Counted from the first letter of the stretch, positions 1 through 9,157 are shown. The stretch is 64,000 nt of DNA from CAYRUP01 sp964489265 (GCA_964489265.1 CAZAXX010000002.1:1-64000); one strand, 5' to 3'. Numbers and translations are program-made. Notes: generated by a model not told the origin, from the letters alone.

Positions 1-15
1 TTGTCGAAGAAAAAA

Positions 16-53
16 CGGGCACGGGCACGCACGCGGGCTCGGGCACGAAAAAT
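16..53. repeat. GC-rich repeat, one arm
   Basis: A run of GGGCACG units ending in CGAAAAATCA. It is the same unit as the right arm at 2405-2446 and, inverted, the element at 54840-54881. It contrasts sharply with the AT-rich surroundings. The window edge probably cuts the element, so only one arm is visible. Confidence 0.75.
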
Positions 54-65
54 CAACAACCCTAG

Positions 66-467
66 TTATTTCATAGAAAACGGAATCCCACTTTCCGTTA
101 ATTTATAGATTAACGGCAGCGCTATCAAAATAACTCCCAGCACCACCAATAAAATAACCGTACTAATCGGTTGCGCCAACGGATTCACGCGATGCTGCAT
201 ATATCTTAAAAATGCGGAAAAAAGACTGGTCATGCCAATAACGATTGAAATACCAGACATAAAACTGGACGCGATGGTAACGGGTTCTAAAATATTAGTT
301 GCAACTTGCCCAAACCCAGCCACTTGCGGCGCTGATTCTGCATTTGCATAAGATGGTGGAGGCGGAGGTGGAACAACAACCGGAGCCGGTTGTTCAGGCG
401 GCGCTGTACTGGTATCAAAAGCCCAGGCACTCGTGGAAAAAGCAAATGCGGCTCCAATTAGGAGCAT
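66..467 (-). CDS. Small membrane protein resembling Dot/Icm IcmD/IcmC-type components
   Basis: A 133-residue protein with a likely signal peptide (MLLIGAAFAFSTSAWA, cleavage before FDTST), a Pro-rich linker (PPPPPP) and two C-terminal membrane segments separated by a short polar loop (RYMQHRVNPLAQP). Length and layout match the small inner-membrane proteins of type IVB (Dot/Icm) secretion systems such as IcmD/DotP and IcmC/DotE. That assignment is from memory of the family pattern, not a search. The frame stays open upstream to 605, but those residues are read from a palindromic repeat (483-565), so I start at the ATG at 467; a TTG at 479 behind GGTGAG is an alternative. No other secretion gene lies next to it. 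It could instead be an unrelated small exported membrane protein. Confidence 0.5.
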   Translation of the reverse strand: MLLIGAAFAFSTSAWAFDTSTAPPEQPAPVVVPPPPPPSYANAESAPQVAGFGQVATNILEPVTIASSFMSGISIVIGMTSLFSAFLRYMQHRVNPLAQPISTVILLVVLGVILIALPLIYKLTESGIPFSMK

Positions 468-482
468 AGCGAATATCAACTC

Positions 483-565
483 ACCCACCCTACGTCCCAC
501 GGCTTGTCCGTGGGATCTATAAGAGCTATGGATCCCGCGAACAAGTCGCGGGACGTAGGTGGTTA
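483..565. repeat. REP-like palindromic element
   Basis: Two consecutive hairpins, CGTCCCACGGCTTGTCCGTGGGA and TCCCGCGAACAAGTCGCGGGACG, bounded by CACCCTACG and CGTAGGTGG. A single-hairpin relative is at 38781-38815 and a decayed one near 40710-40757. It lies directly upstream of the gene at 66-467 and reads through as a spurious N-terminal extension. Confidence 0.8.
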
Positions 566-654
566 GTCGTATGATTAATTTTGTCGAGCAAGCGTGTCTA
601 AGCATAAGGGTTATGATACAGTTAATGTAATAAATTAATTATTAATTATAATCT

Positions 655-1812
655 ATGTCAAATAAACATCCAAAGCTTTTCCAAGATCCGAAGATAGATT
701 ATCCAATCTATGATCTTGATTTAAGTTTCAATGATTACATTAGCCAGTCAAAAGTTATTATCGCAAACACACGCCAAGATCTTCATAAAAATAATGCTGA
801 ACTCATTATCGAAGCAAACGCTCCGTTTGAATTAAAACCCAAACAAAAAGCAAAATATGGCGCCCTACTCATTCATGGTTTACTGGATTCACCTTACATC
901 ATGCGCGATATTGGTGATCATTTATGTGAAAAAGGTATGTTAGTCAGATCCATCATGTTGCCTGGTCATGGCACAGTACCTGGCGCATTACTCAATACCG
1001 ATTATACCGAATGGTTACAAGCAGTGCGTTATGGAATTGCAACACTCCAACAAGACGTTGAAAAAATATTTTTAGTTGGCTTTTCAACAGGCGCGAGTTT
1101 GTCGTTGTATCATGCAGTGGAAGATCATTTGATTAGTGGTTTAATCATGATTGCGCCCGCCATTAAAATCAATTCGCCTTTTGCATTTGCAACAAATTGG
1201 CATCGCGTTATCAGCTGGGCATGGCAGCGCGCAAACTGGTTTCATATCACCAAAGAAATTGATTACGTTAAATATTGTTCTGTCACTTTCAATGCAGTAT
1301 ATCAAGTGTATCGGCTTGCCAACGAAGTGCAAAAAATCGGAAGCGCAAAATTAGCGAATTATCCTTTGTTTGCTATTTTAAGTAATGAAGATAAAATCGT
1401 TTGCAGCTATGCGAGCACAGAATATTTTAAACAAAATAAAAATCCATTTAATCGAATGCTCATGTATTCTAACAAACCATTAGCATTTGACGATAAACGC
1501 ATTCTCGTGCGCAATTCTGTTTATCCCGAATTAAATATTTTAAGTTTTTCACACATCACAATGCCAGTTGCGCCAGCGAATCCACATTATGGAGAACATG
1601 GCGATTATCCGTTAGCGAGTCATCATGACAAAAACATTCGCTATGGTGCATTTGATAAAATTGATACGTTCTGGCGTAATCTCTTATACAATTGCAAACT
1701 CTCAAAGCAACGCTATCGCCGTTTAACTTACAATCCTGATTTCAATTTTATGATGACTGAGATCGAAAAATTTATTTTTTCCGAAAAAACATCGCATCCC
1801 AAAATAACATAA
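655..1812 (+). CDS. Alpha/beta hydrolase (carboxylesterase-like)
   Basis: A 385-residue cytoplasmic-looking protein of the alpha/beta hydrolase superfamily. It shows the oxyanion-hole strand and turn LLIHGLLDSP (residues 71-80) and the nucleophile elbow GFSTG (142-146, Ser144). An SNEDKI turn near residue 254 may carry the acid, and a late SHHDKN segment may carry the catalytic His. The first 65 residues are not part of the hydrolase core. No signal peptide is visible. The substrate cannot be told; monoacylglycerol lipase or carboxylesterase activity is the family default. The 3' end overlaps the convergent lspA by 41 bases. The start lacks a strong Shine-Dalgarno. Confidence 0.85.
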   Translation: MSNKHPKLFQDPKIDYPIYDLDLSFNDYISQSKVIIANTRQDLHKNNAELIIEANAPFELKPKQKAKYGALLIHGLLDSPYIMRDIGDHLCEKGMLVRSIMLPGHGTVPGALLNTDYTEWLQAVRYGIATLQQDVEKIFLVGFSTGASLSLYHAVEDHLISGLIMIAPAIKINSPFAFATNWHRVISWAWQRANWFHITKEIDYVKYCSVTFNAVYQVYRLANEVQKIGSAKLANYPLFAILSNEDKIVCSYASTEYFKQNKNPFNRMLMYSNKPLAFDDKRILVRNSVYPELNILSFSHITMPVAPANPHYGEHGDYPLASHHDKNIRYGAFDKIDTFWRNLLYNCKLSKQRYRRLTYNPDFNFMMTEIEKFIFSEKTSHPKIT

Positions 1813-2257
1813 ATGCGCCGATACAAATCGCACTATCCGCAATATTAAAAAATGGAAAATGCCAATTGGCCGCGTAGAAATCCAGAAAATCGATCACATA
1901 GCCATACAACAATCGATCAGACAAATTTCCCAATGCACCGCCGATAATCATTGTTAATGCAACGCAAAGCCAGCGATCGCGTGCAGATAGACGAAATAAC
2001 CAAATTAAAATACCTAAACTGACGAGCAAGGCGATCGCACCAAACAACCATGTTTGCCAACCCGATGCGGAATTTAAAAAACTGAATGCGGCACCTTTGT
2101 TATAAGCTAATGTGAAATTAAAATGCGGGAAAATTGGCACTTCTGAATAGGGTGGTAAATTTTTTAAAGCTAAATATTTTGTGACACGATCTAGAATTAA
2201 AACAACCACGGTCACCCAAAGCCAACGTAAACCCGTTGCGGTGGATTTTTTTTGCAT
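1772..2257 (-). CDS. lspA: Lipoprotein signal peptidase II
   Basis: A 161-residue inner-membrane aspartyl protease that cleaves prolipoprotein signal peptides after diacylglycerylation. Four hydrophobic segments are visible. The two catalytic aspartates sit in VIDF (Asp123) and FNIADSA (Asp141), with the family signature GGALGNLSDR just before the first. Length is normal. It follows ribF and ileS on the same strand, the standard gammaproteobacterial order, but here a GC-rich repeat and an N gap (2287-2450) separate it from ileS. It may therefore not share their transcript. Its 3' end overlaps the convergent hydrolase gene. Confidence 0.97.
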   Translation of the reverse strand: MQKKSTATGLRWLWVTVVVLILDRVTKYLALKNLPPYSEVPIFPHFNFTLAYNKGAAFSFLNSASGWQTWLFGAIALLVSLGILIWLFRLSARDRWLCVALTMIIGGALGNLSDRLLYGYVIDFLDFYAANWHFPFFNIADSAICIGAFMLFWDAMFFRKK

Positions 2258-2286
2258 TTAACAATTCTCCGTACTTTATATAACTG

Positions 2287-2450
2287 GTTTTTCGTGCCCG
2301 TGCCCGTGTGCGTGCCCGGGCCCGGTTTTTTTTTGGGCAAACCGTTTTTTTTGGTAGTAAAAAAGGGGCCGGGGCCGCCCCCCGGGCCCGGGGCNNNNNN
2401 NNNNAAAACGGGCACGGGCACGCACACGGGCACGGGCACGAAAAATCAAT
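2287..2450. repeat. Inverted GC-rich repeat spanning an assembly gap
   Basis: The left arm (2288-2320, CGTGCCCGTGCCCG units) and right arm (2405-2446, CGGGCACGGGCACG units) are inverted copies of each other. Between them lie long homopolymers, a GGGCCGGGGCC-type run and ten Ns (2395-2404). The arms could form a strong hairpin, which would explain the failed assembly. The sequence beside the Ns looks like low-quality read ends. It interrupts the ileS-lspA junction. Confidence 0.8.
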
Positions 2451-2473
2451 GCGTCAGGCAGAAATGACGATTC

Positions 2474-5290
2474 TTACGCATACTTCCTTACTTCACCATC
2501 ACCATCCACATTTTCCACACAACGCAAACACAACGTAGGATGTGCCTTATCAGAACCCACATCCGCGCGTCGATGCCAGCAACGCTCACATTTTTGATAC
2601 GTCACCGGTTCAACTTTCACTGACAATCCTGACACTTCAGTTGCAACAACATCCGCTGGTAAATGTGCATTCGCCAAATGCACTTTCGCGCCTGACGTAA
2701 TCAACACAAAACGCAATTCGTTTTCTAACGCATCTAACTTAGCTTTTAATGCAGCATCACAATACAATTGCACTTCAGCTTCAAGCGGTGCACCCAATTT
2801 GCCTGCTTTACGTTGCGCTTCTAATTCCTTATTCACCGCATCACGCACTTGGCGCAATTTATCCCAATAACTTTCATTCATCACAGAATCATCAGAAAGC
2901 TTAGGCAAATCGGTATACCACGTATTTAAAAATACCGATTCACTGCGCTTGCCTGGAATATATTGCCAAATTTCTTCAGCAGTAAAACTTAAAATTGGCG
3001 CTAACCAGCGAACCAATGCTTCAATAATATGAAACATGGCAGTCTGGCACGAACGACGCGCTAAACTATTTGTCTGCGTGGTATATTGACGATCTTTAAT
3101 AATATCCAGATAAAAACCACCCAATTCCACCGTACAAAAATGATGAATTTTTTGATAAATCAAATGGAATTGATAAGACTCATACGCACGGATAATTTCA
3201 TCTTGCAACAAACGTGCTTTATTCACTGCCCAGCGATCCAGTGCTAACATTTTTTCTGGCGCAATTAAATTTTTCTCTGGATCAAACCCATCTAAATTGG
3301 CCAACAAAAAGCGTGCCGTATTTCGCAAGCGACGATACGTTTCAGATGTACGCGTTAAAATTTCATCTGAGACATTAATTTCCGCGCGATAATCAATGGA
3401 TGCCACCCACAAACGCAACACATCAGCACCCATTTTTTGAATAATTTTTTCAGGCTGAATCACATTGCCTAATGATTTAGACATTTTGCGGCCTTCCAAA
3501 TCAATCACGTAACCGTGCGTTAACACTGTTTTATACGGTGCTTTGTGATGAATGGCGAGCGAGGTTAACAACGATGACTGAAACCAACCGCGATGTTGAT
3601 CGGAGCCTTCTAAATATAAATCAGCAGGAAAACCTAAATCAGGATTTTGTGTCAACACACATTCATGTGTGACGCCAGAATCAAACCACACATCTAAAAT
3701 ATCGCGACATTTTGAATAGTGCTCTGCATCTTTGCCAAGTAATTCTTTCGCATCAAGTTCATACCATGCTTCAATGCCTTTTTGCTCTACGTGTTTTGCA
3801 ACTTTTTCCATAAGCTCTGCAGAATCAGGATGTGGCTCACCTGTTTCTTTATGCAAAAATAATGCGATTGGCACGCCCCAAGTACGTTGGCGGGAGATAC
3901 ACCAGTCAGGACGTTTATCAACCATATTGAAAATACGGCTTTGACCCCAATCAGGCACCCAATGCACATTTTCGATAGCCGCTAACGCCATCAAGCGCAA
4001 ACCATTTTGATCTAAGTTAATAAACCATTGTGGCGTAGAACGAAAAATCAACGGTGTTTTATGACGCCAGCAATGTGGGAAACTATGCGTAATTTTCGTG
4101 TTAAACAATAATGCGTTGTTTTTTTCGAGTTCTGCAATGATGCGATCATTCACAGCTGTCACATGCACGCCCGCAAATAACGGTGTCGTTGAAATAAAGC
4201 AACCATCATCACCGACAGGATTATCTAAGGGTAAATTATTTTGTTTACCCATCACATAATCATCTTGTCCATGCGCAGGCGCTGTATGCACCGCACCGGT
4301 TCCTGCATCCATCGTGACATGATCACCTAACACAATCGGGACGATGCGCTCGTAAAATGGATGTTGTAATTTCACACCAGAAAATGCTTCACCTGGTGCT
4401 TTTGCTAAAATACGAAAATTTTTAATTTCGTAACGTTGCATCACTTGATTTAATAATGGTTCTGCAATCAGCAAGCGTTCATCACCTGCTGAGACTAACG
4501 CATAATCCGTGCGTGGATTTAATGAAACCGCTTGATTGGCTGGCAATGTCCACGGTGTCGTCGTCCAAATCGGCACAGAAATCGGCCCTTGTCCTTCTTT
4601 CGTCACTTTCGTAAAACACTTTAAAAACGCTGCTTCATCGACGACTTTAAAACGCACATCAATGGCGGGAGAAACTTTATCTGCGTATTCAACTTCTGCT
4701 TCTGCCAAAGCGGATCCACAATCCAGACACCAATAAACGGGTTTAAATCCTTTTTGCAGATGGCCATTTTTCATGATTTTAGCAAGACTGCGAATCGTAT
4801 CTGCTTCAAATTTAAAATCCATGGTGATGTAAGGATTTTCCCAATCCGCAAGCACACCCAAGCGTTTAAATTCACTGCGCTGAATATCAATTTGCGTTTT
4901 TGCATAATCACGACAAGCTTGCCGAAATTCTGTCGCACTGATTTTATGTCCCGGCTTTCCGACTTTTTTCTCAACTTTTAATTCAATTGGCAAACCATGA
5001 CAATCCCAACCAGGAACCATGGGCACATTGAAGCCCGAGAAAGTTTTGGATTTCACCACGATATCTTTTAATGTTTTATTAACTGCATGACCCATGTGCG
5101 TGTGACCATTGGCATACGGAGGACCGTCGTGGAAAATAAATTTGGGTTGTGATTTATTTTTTTCCCTCATTTTTCCGTATAAATTTAATGTTTCCCATTT
5201 TTGTAAAATATGCGGCTCACGCTCTGCGAGATTAGCCTTCATAGGAAAATCAGTTTTCGGTAAATTTAAGGTATTTTTATAATCGCTCAT
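2474..5290 (-). CDS. ileS: Isoleucyl-tRNA synthetase
   Basis: A class I aminoacyl-tRNA synthetase of 938 residues, charging tRNA-Ile in the cytoplasm. The HIGH-type motif is PPYANGHTHMGH (about 57-68), the KMSKS loop is GRKMSKSLGN near residue 600, and the editing (CP1) domain with TTTPWTLPA lies between them. The C-terminal zinc finger is present (CERCWHRR followed by CLRC). I start at the ATG at 5290, whose first base is the last base of the ribF stop (TAATG), rather than at an upstream in-frame start at 5305 inside ribF. This coupling argues for one ribF-ileS transcript. Confidence 0.98.
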   Translation of the reverse strand: MSDYKNTLNLPKTDFPMKANLAEREPHILQKWETLNLYGKMREKNKSQPKFIFHDGPPYANGHTHMGHAVNKTLKDIVVKSKTFSGFNVPMVPGWDCHGLPIELKVEKKVGKPGHKISATEFRQACRDYAKTQIDIQRSEFKRLGVLADWENPYITMDFKFEADTIRSLAKIMKNGHLQKGFKPVYWCLDCGSALAEAEVEYADKVSPAIDVRFKVVDEAAFLKCFTKVTKEGQGPISVPIWTTTPWTLPANQAVSLNPRTDYALVSAGDERLLIAEPLLNQVMQRYEIKNFRILAKAPGEAFSGVKLQHPFYERIVPIVLGDHVTMDAGTGAVHTAPAHGQDDYVMGKQNNLPLDNPVGDDGCFISTTPLFAGVHVTAVNDRIIAELEKNNALLFNTKITHSFPHCWRHKTPLIFRSTPQWFINLDQNGLRLMALAAIENVHWVPDWGQSRIFNMVDKRPDWCISRQRTWGVPIALFLHKETGEPHPDSAELMEKVAKHVEQKGIEAWYELDAKELLGKDAEHYSKCRDILDVWFDSGVTHECVLTQNPDLGFPADLYLEGSDQHRGWFQSSLLTSLAIHHKAPYKTVLTHGYVIDLEGRKMSKSLGNVIQPEKIIQKMGADVLRLWVASIDYRAEINVSDEILTRTSETYRRLRNTARFLLANLDGFDPEKNLIAPEKMLALDRWAVNKARLLQDEIIRAYESYQFHLIYQKIHHFCTVELGGFYLDIIKDRQYTTQTNSLARRSCQTAMFHIIEALVRWLAPILSFTAEEIWQYIPGKRSESVFLNTWYTDLPKLSDDSVMNESYWDKLRQVRDAVNKELEAQRKAGKLGAPLEAEVQLYCDAALKAKLDALENELRFVLITSGAKVHLANAHLPADVVATEVSGLSVKVEPVTYQKCERCWHRRADVGSDKAHPTLCLRCVENVDGDGEVRKYA

Positions 5291-6231
5291 TACAATTCCC
5301 CACACGCTTTAAAATAGTTTCGTGCCTCATTGGCATCTTTAAAAATCTGTTCTATCAACAAATCCAAATTTGGATAACGCTTTTCATCACGCAATTTTTT
5401 ACAAAATTCGACTTGCACCTGACGACCGTAAATCTCTTCGGCAAAATCAAACAAGTGTACTTCTAACAAGCTACGGGTGCCACCGATTGTTGGACGTATG
5501 CCAACATTGGCAACGCCAGGCAAAATTTTATTGTGAATCCCATGCATACGCACCACATACACACCTTGCACGGGTGTTATATGCCGATGCAAATAAATAT
5601 TTGCAGTTGGAAAACCCATGGTTCGCCCACGTTTATCACCATAAACAACCCGACCTTGCATAGTGTATGGACGTCCCAGTAAACGCTCTACTTTTTCATG
5701 GTCTGCGTTGGCTAGTGCATTACGAACGAGCGTGCTACTCACCCGCTCACCATCCAGCAACAAAGTTGGCATATTTTCTACGGAAAATCCCGCGCTTTTT
5801 GCTTTATTTTGCAAAAAATTAAAATCGCCCTGACGCCCACGACCAAATTGAAAATCATCACCCACGATCACATGTTTTACCTTGAGCGCATCAATTAAAA
5901 TATGTTGAACAAAGTCGTCGGGTGTGAGGCTCGCAAATTGTTTATTAAAGCGAATCACTAACACTGCATCAACGCCATAATGCGTCAACCAACCAAATTT
6001 TTCCCGCCAGCGGGTTAAACGCGGCGCGACATTTTCTTTTGCAAAAAATTCAAAGGGTTGCGGTTCAAAAATAATAACTAACGATTTGGTATTTAACTCT
6101 TTTGCGCGCTCAATGGTTTTTTTTAATAATGCCTGATGCCCCAAATGCACACCATCAAAGTTGCCAATTGTGACGCAAGCACCTTTAGGGGCCGTTGCGA
6201 TATTTTTTAAACCGCGAATAACCATTGTCAT
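5290..6231 (-). CDS. ribF: Bifunctional riboflavin kinase / FAD synthetase
   Basis: Converts riboflavin to FMN and FMN to FAD. The N-terminal adenylyltransferase domain shows TIGNFDGVHLGHQ, and the C-terminal flavokinase domain shows GRTMGFPTAN. About 313 residues, the usual size. I prefer the ATG at 6231 (behind AAGGA) or the ATG two codons later at 6225 (MVIRGL) over the upstream in-frame ATG at 6264. It is the first gene of ribF-ileS and is divergent from the orphan gene at 6361, so the 6232-6360 interval should hold both promoters. Confidence 0.96.
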   Translation of the reverse strand: MTMVIRGLKNIATAPKGACVTIGNFDGVHLGHQALLKKTIERAKELNTKSLVIIFEPQPFEFFAKENVAPRLTRWREKFGWLTHYGVDAVLVIRFNKQFASLTPDDFVQHILIDALKVKHVIVGDDFQFGRGRQGDFNFLQNKAKSAGFSVENMPTLLLDGERVSSTLVRNALANADHEKVERLLGRPYTMQGRVVYGDKRGRTMGFPTANIYLHRHITPVQGVYVVRMHGIHNKILPGVANVGIRPTIGGTRSLLEVHLFDFAEEIYGRQVQVEFCKKLRDEKRYPNLDLLIEQIFKDANEARNYFKACGEL

Positions 6232-6360
6232 GGCAACACATTCCTTAATATAATCAAGCATCAATCATCGAGCAAAAACGCCACATTATAAGCGTATATG
6301 CGCTTTAATGTAAAAGTGCTATTATTATTTAAGGAGCACTTGATAAACGAGGCTAACTCT

Positions 6361-6999
6361 ATGCCAGTAAGAGAAAAAGACTTTAAATCATCCACTGCGT
6401 ACAAATTGGTAGCATTTGTCCAAAACAATTTCCCTTCTGCCAAGAAACTGTCGAGTGACAATAAAACATTAAGAAGCTCAGCTATCTTGTCTGCCAGAGT
6501 GAGTCAGGTAGAACCAAAATTAAAAAGCTACCAAGAATTAGGTAATATCCAAGGCGATGTAAATAGCGTTATTTCCACGTTACAAACTATCCCTGCGAAA
6601 AAAAATGATGCTGCTGCTTTTGCTCAACTACGCGATCAAATGGCTGAAAAAGTCAAAGCTATCAGTGTGGCAGGCCAAACTTTATTAGATGAATTCTCCC
6701 GTGTAAAAAAATCGGTTTTTGCCATGATAGGAACCGTTATCGATTCAGTTGCGAGCTTTACATCTAGAGAACAACAAAATGATAAAAGTGGCAGCCAGGA
6801 AATTAAAAGTCAAATTGACGCTGGCAAGAAGAGTGTCGATGGAATTAGTAACCAGGCTGAGAAGATTGAAAAAAACAGCAATCTTGCGGAACACGAGTTG
6901 CTTTCACTATACGCAAACTCATGGAAACATGTGCCAACAGCTCAGCAAAAAGATCTCTCGCCTCCATCTCAAACACCGCAGGGACCTCGCGCTCACTAA
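6361..6999 (+). CDS. Hypothetical helical protein
   Basis: A 212-residue protein I do not recognise. It is charged and almost entirely helix-forming, with Lys/Gln/Ala-rich stretches that could form coiled coils, one hydrophobic patch near residues 118-132 and a Pro-rich tail (SPPSQTPQGPR). I choose the ATG at 6361 because CGAGG lies eight bases before it; the frame is open upstream to 6298. It is convergent with murJ, the stop codons being three bases apart. Insertion of an orphan gene between ribF and murJ is unusual. It could be a lineage-specific secreted protein, but nothing in the sequence proves that. Confidence 0.7.
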   Translation: MPVREKDFKSSTAYKLVAFVQNNFPSAKKLSSDNKTLRSSAILSARVSQVEPKLKSYQELGNIQGDVNSVISTLQTIPAKKNDAAAFAQLRDQMAEKVKAISVAGQTLLDEFSRVKKSVFAMIGTVIDSVASFTSREQQNDKSGSQEIKSQIDAGKKSVDGISNQAEKIEKNSNLAEHELLSLYANSWKHVPTAQQKDLSPPSQTPQGPRAH

Positions 7000-7002
7000 G
7001 TT

Positions 7003-8553
7003 CTATGCAATCTGCCGCTGCGGGATTAACACATCCCGCGGCCGCACACCAGCTAACCATAATCCCGCGAAATACACCCCAACCGCCGATATCAATAATC
7101 CGCTTAAATGGATAACACGCCACATCGTATTATGCGTAATCCAATCCTGAATATCGCCTGCGCCAAACCATAAAAAAACCGCTAAAATAACGTTGGCAAC
7201 AATTAAACGAAACCCGAAAAAACGCCAGCCATCGCGTGGCGTATAAATTTTTCGTTGCTGTAAAAAATAAAATAAAAATCCGCTGTTCAACATGGCTGAT
7301 AACGAGGTTGCTAATGCAATGCCTGCATGTTTTAGCGGCCAAATTAAAATAATGTTAAATACCATGTTGGATATCATCGCTAAAATTCCGATGCGCACCG
7401 GTGTTCGCATATCTTGTTTCGCATAAAAACCCGCAGCTAAAATTTTTATTACCATGAATGGTGCAATGCCAAGCGCAAACATGGAAAGACTTTTTCGCGT
7501 CATCAATACAGCATGCGCATCAAAACGACCATGTTGTAATAGCGTGCTGATCAGAGGTCCTGAAATAACGGCAAAAACAACCGCTGCCGGTAAACCAACT
7601 AATAAAACACATCGCAGCGCCCAATCGAGTGTTTGCGAAAAATCTTCGCGCGAGTCGGCTGCATGATGTCTCGATAAATGCGGCAAAATCACCGTAGAAA
7701 TAGCAACACCAATCACGCCCAATGGAAATTCCATTAGTCGATCAGAAAAATATAACCATGACACACTGCCAATTACGAGAAATGATGCGAATAATGTATC
7801 GAGCAATAAATTAATTTGTGAAACAGAAACACCAAACAAAGCGGGCACCATGAGTTTTAATACTCGCATGACACCGCTATCACGAAAATTGACGGTAGGT
7901 TTTGGTATTAAGCCTAAGCGTCGTAAAAACGGCCACTGGAACGCAAGCTGCAAAACCCCTGCAATTAATACGCCCCACGCTAACCCTACTATTGGTAAAT
8001 TAAGACGTGGGGCAAGCCTGAATGCGGCTGCAATCATGCAAATATTTAATAAAACCGGTGTAAAAGCTGCGACCCAAAATCGACTGTAGGTATTTAAAAT
8101 TGCGCCTGCATAAGCGGTGAGAGAAATGAATAGCTAATTAGTGAATGTGATACGCAGCATCGTCACTGCCATATCAAAGCGAGCGCCGTCTGCCGCAAAG
8201 CCGGGTGCGAACAGCCGAATAATCCAGGGTGCCAGTACAATGCCTGCGATGGTGACACCCAATAAGATGACTCCCAGGGTACCCGCAATTGCATTAATGA
8301 ATCGTTTAATTTCTTCAGGCGATTTTTGTTTTTGATATTCTGATAAGACTGGCACAAAGGCTTGAGAAAATGAGCCTTCCGCAAATAACCGACGCATCAG
8401 ATTGGGAATTCTAAAGGCTACGGAAAAAGCGTCAAATGCAGCGGTTGCACCAAATAATTGGGCGGTGACCATATCTCGCAAAAAGCCAAAAATGCGGGAA
8501 ACTAGCGTCATACCGGCTACAGTTGATGTTGATTTGAAAAGACTTTTACTCAT
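7003..8553 (-). pseudogene. murJ: Lipid II flippase MurJ with an in-frame amber codon
   Basis: MurJ (MviN) flips lipid II across the inner membrane for peptidoglycan synthesis and is normally essential. The N-terminal part (SRIFGFLRDM, RIPNLMRRLFAEG, SFSQAFVPVLSEY) and the C-terminal part lie in the same frame, separated only by a TAG at 8134-8136. Reading through it gives about 516 residues, normal for MurJ. The residues just before the stop, ITFTN, stand where ITFPY is usual, and homology resumes at once with LFISLTAYAGAILNT. Without readthrough, only about 139 residues are made from the first start. Start taken at ATG 8553; a GTG at 8565 is possible. The lesion may be real, suppressed, or a sequence error. 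Confidence 0.85.
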
Positions 8554-8635
8554 GCGATCTGCCACTGAATTGAAAGTGCCCTATCCTAACACATCCCGGT
8601 TTAAATCAGAACCTTGCAATAAGAGCGTCCTCCAA

Positions 8636-8664
8636 TTGACAAGCTGGGAATAAGCAGGCAATAT
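8636..8664 (+). promoter_or_regulatory. Sigma-70 promoter for rpsT
   Basis: TTGACA at 8636-8641, a 17-base spacer and CAATAT at 8659-8664. It lies in the murJ-rpsT divergent gap with nothing else downstream but rpsT. Confidence 0.6.
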
Positions 8665-8683
8665 TAGCGCCTTTATTTTACCG

Positions 8684-8722
8684 TTCACCCTGAGGAGCAT
8701 GCGCAGTGTGCGTCTCGAAGGG
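8684..8722. repeat. Short interspersed repeat (CCTGAGGA..CGTCTCGAAGGG)
   Basis: CCTGAGGAGCATGCGCAGTG then CGTCTCGAAGGG. Relatives are at 10199-10230 and inside both 149-base units at 15216-15513. It lies in the rpsT 5' leader. Confidence 0.65.
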
Positions 8723-8755
8723 TTGTAGATATTTAAAAATTGTTGGAGGAACACC

Positions 8756-9076
8756 TTGGCTAATATCAAATCCGCGAAAAAACGTGCTCGTCAGGCGGAA
8801 AAACATCGTCAGCACAACGCAAGCTTGCGCTCTATGGTTCGTACTTACATTAAAAAAGTAGTGGCTGCTGTTGCTGCTGGAGACAAAAAACTTGCTGAAG
8901 AATCATTGAAAGCAGCTCAGCCTGTGATCGATCGCATGGCAAGCAAAGGTCTTATTCATAAGAACAAAGCAGCTCGTCATAAGAGCCGTTTGGTTGCTAG
9001 CGTCAAAAAATTATCGGCAGGTGCTACCACTAAAACCAAAACAACCCGTTCAAAAGCTGCAAAAGCTGCTGAATAG
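8756..9076 (+). CDS. rpsT: 30S ribosomal protein S20
   Basis: A 106-residue, Lys/Arg/Ala-rich protein that binds 16S rRNA early in 30S assembly. It starts MANIKSAKKRARQAEKHR, typical of S20, and ends with a longer than usual Lys/Thr/Ala tail. The start codon is TTG at 8756, behind a strong GGAGG at 8744-8749. A UUG start is also used by Escherichia coli rpsT, where it is part of translational autoregulation, so similar control is plausible here. It is transcribed alone from the promoter at 8636. Confidence 0.97.
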   Translation: MANIKSAKKRARQAEKHRQHNASLRSMVRTYIKKVVAAVAAGDKKLAEESLKAAQPVIDRMASKGLIHKNKAARHKSRLVASVKKLSAGATTKTKTTRSKAAKAAE

Positions 9077-9081
9077 AACTG

Positions 9082-9157
9082 TTATCCTGAGAGCGCTTTC
9101 TGCTCGAAGGATCTCCTCATATACAACAGGAGATCCTTCGCTGCGCTCTGGATGACA
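9082..9157. repeat. TCATCC-type inverted repeat
   Basis: Left arm TTATCCTGAGAGCGC..CGAAGGATCTCCT and right arm AGGAGATCCTTCGC..TGGATGACA, with a short AT spacer. Family members are at 27128, 29549, 42207, 50051 and 57035. It fills the rpsT-obgE gap and may act as a bidirectional terminator, although no T-tract follows. Confidence 0.85.

Noticed and set aside
2212..2538. Overlapping frames across the N gap with Pro-Val/Arg-Ala-Arg repeats.
   Set aside because: They are translations of the GC-rich repeat and the gap; no protein family fits.
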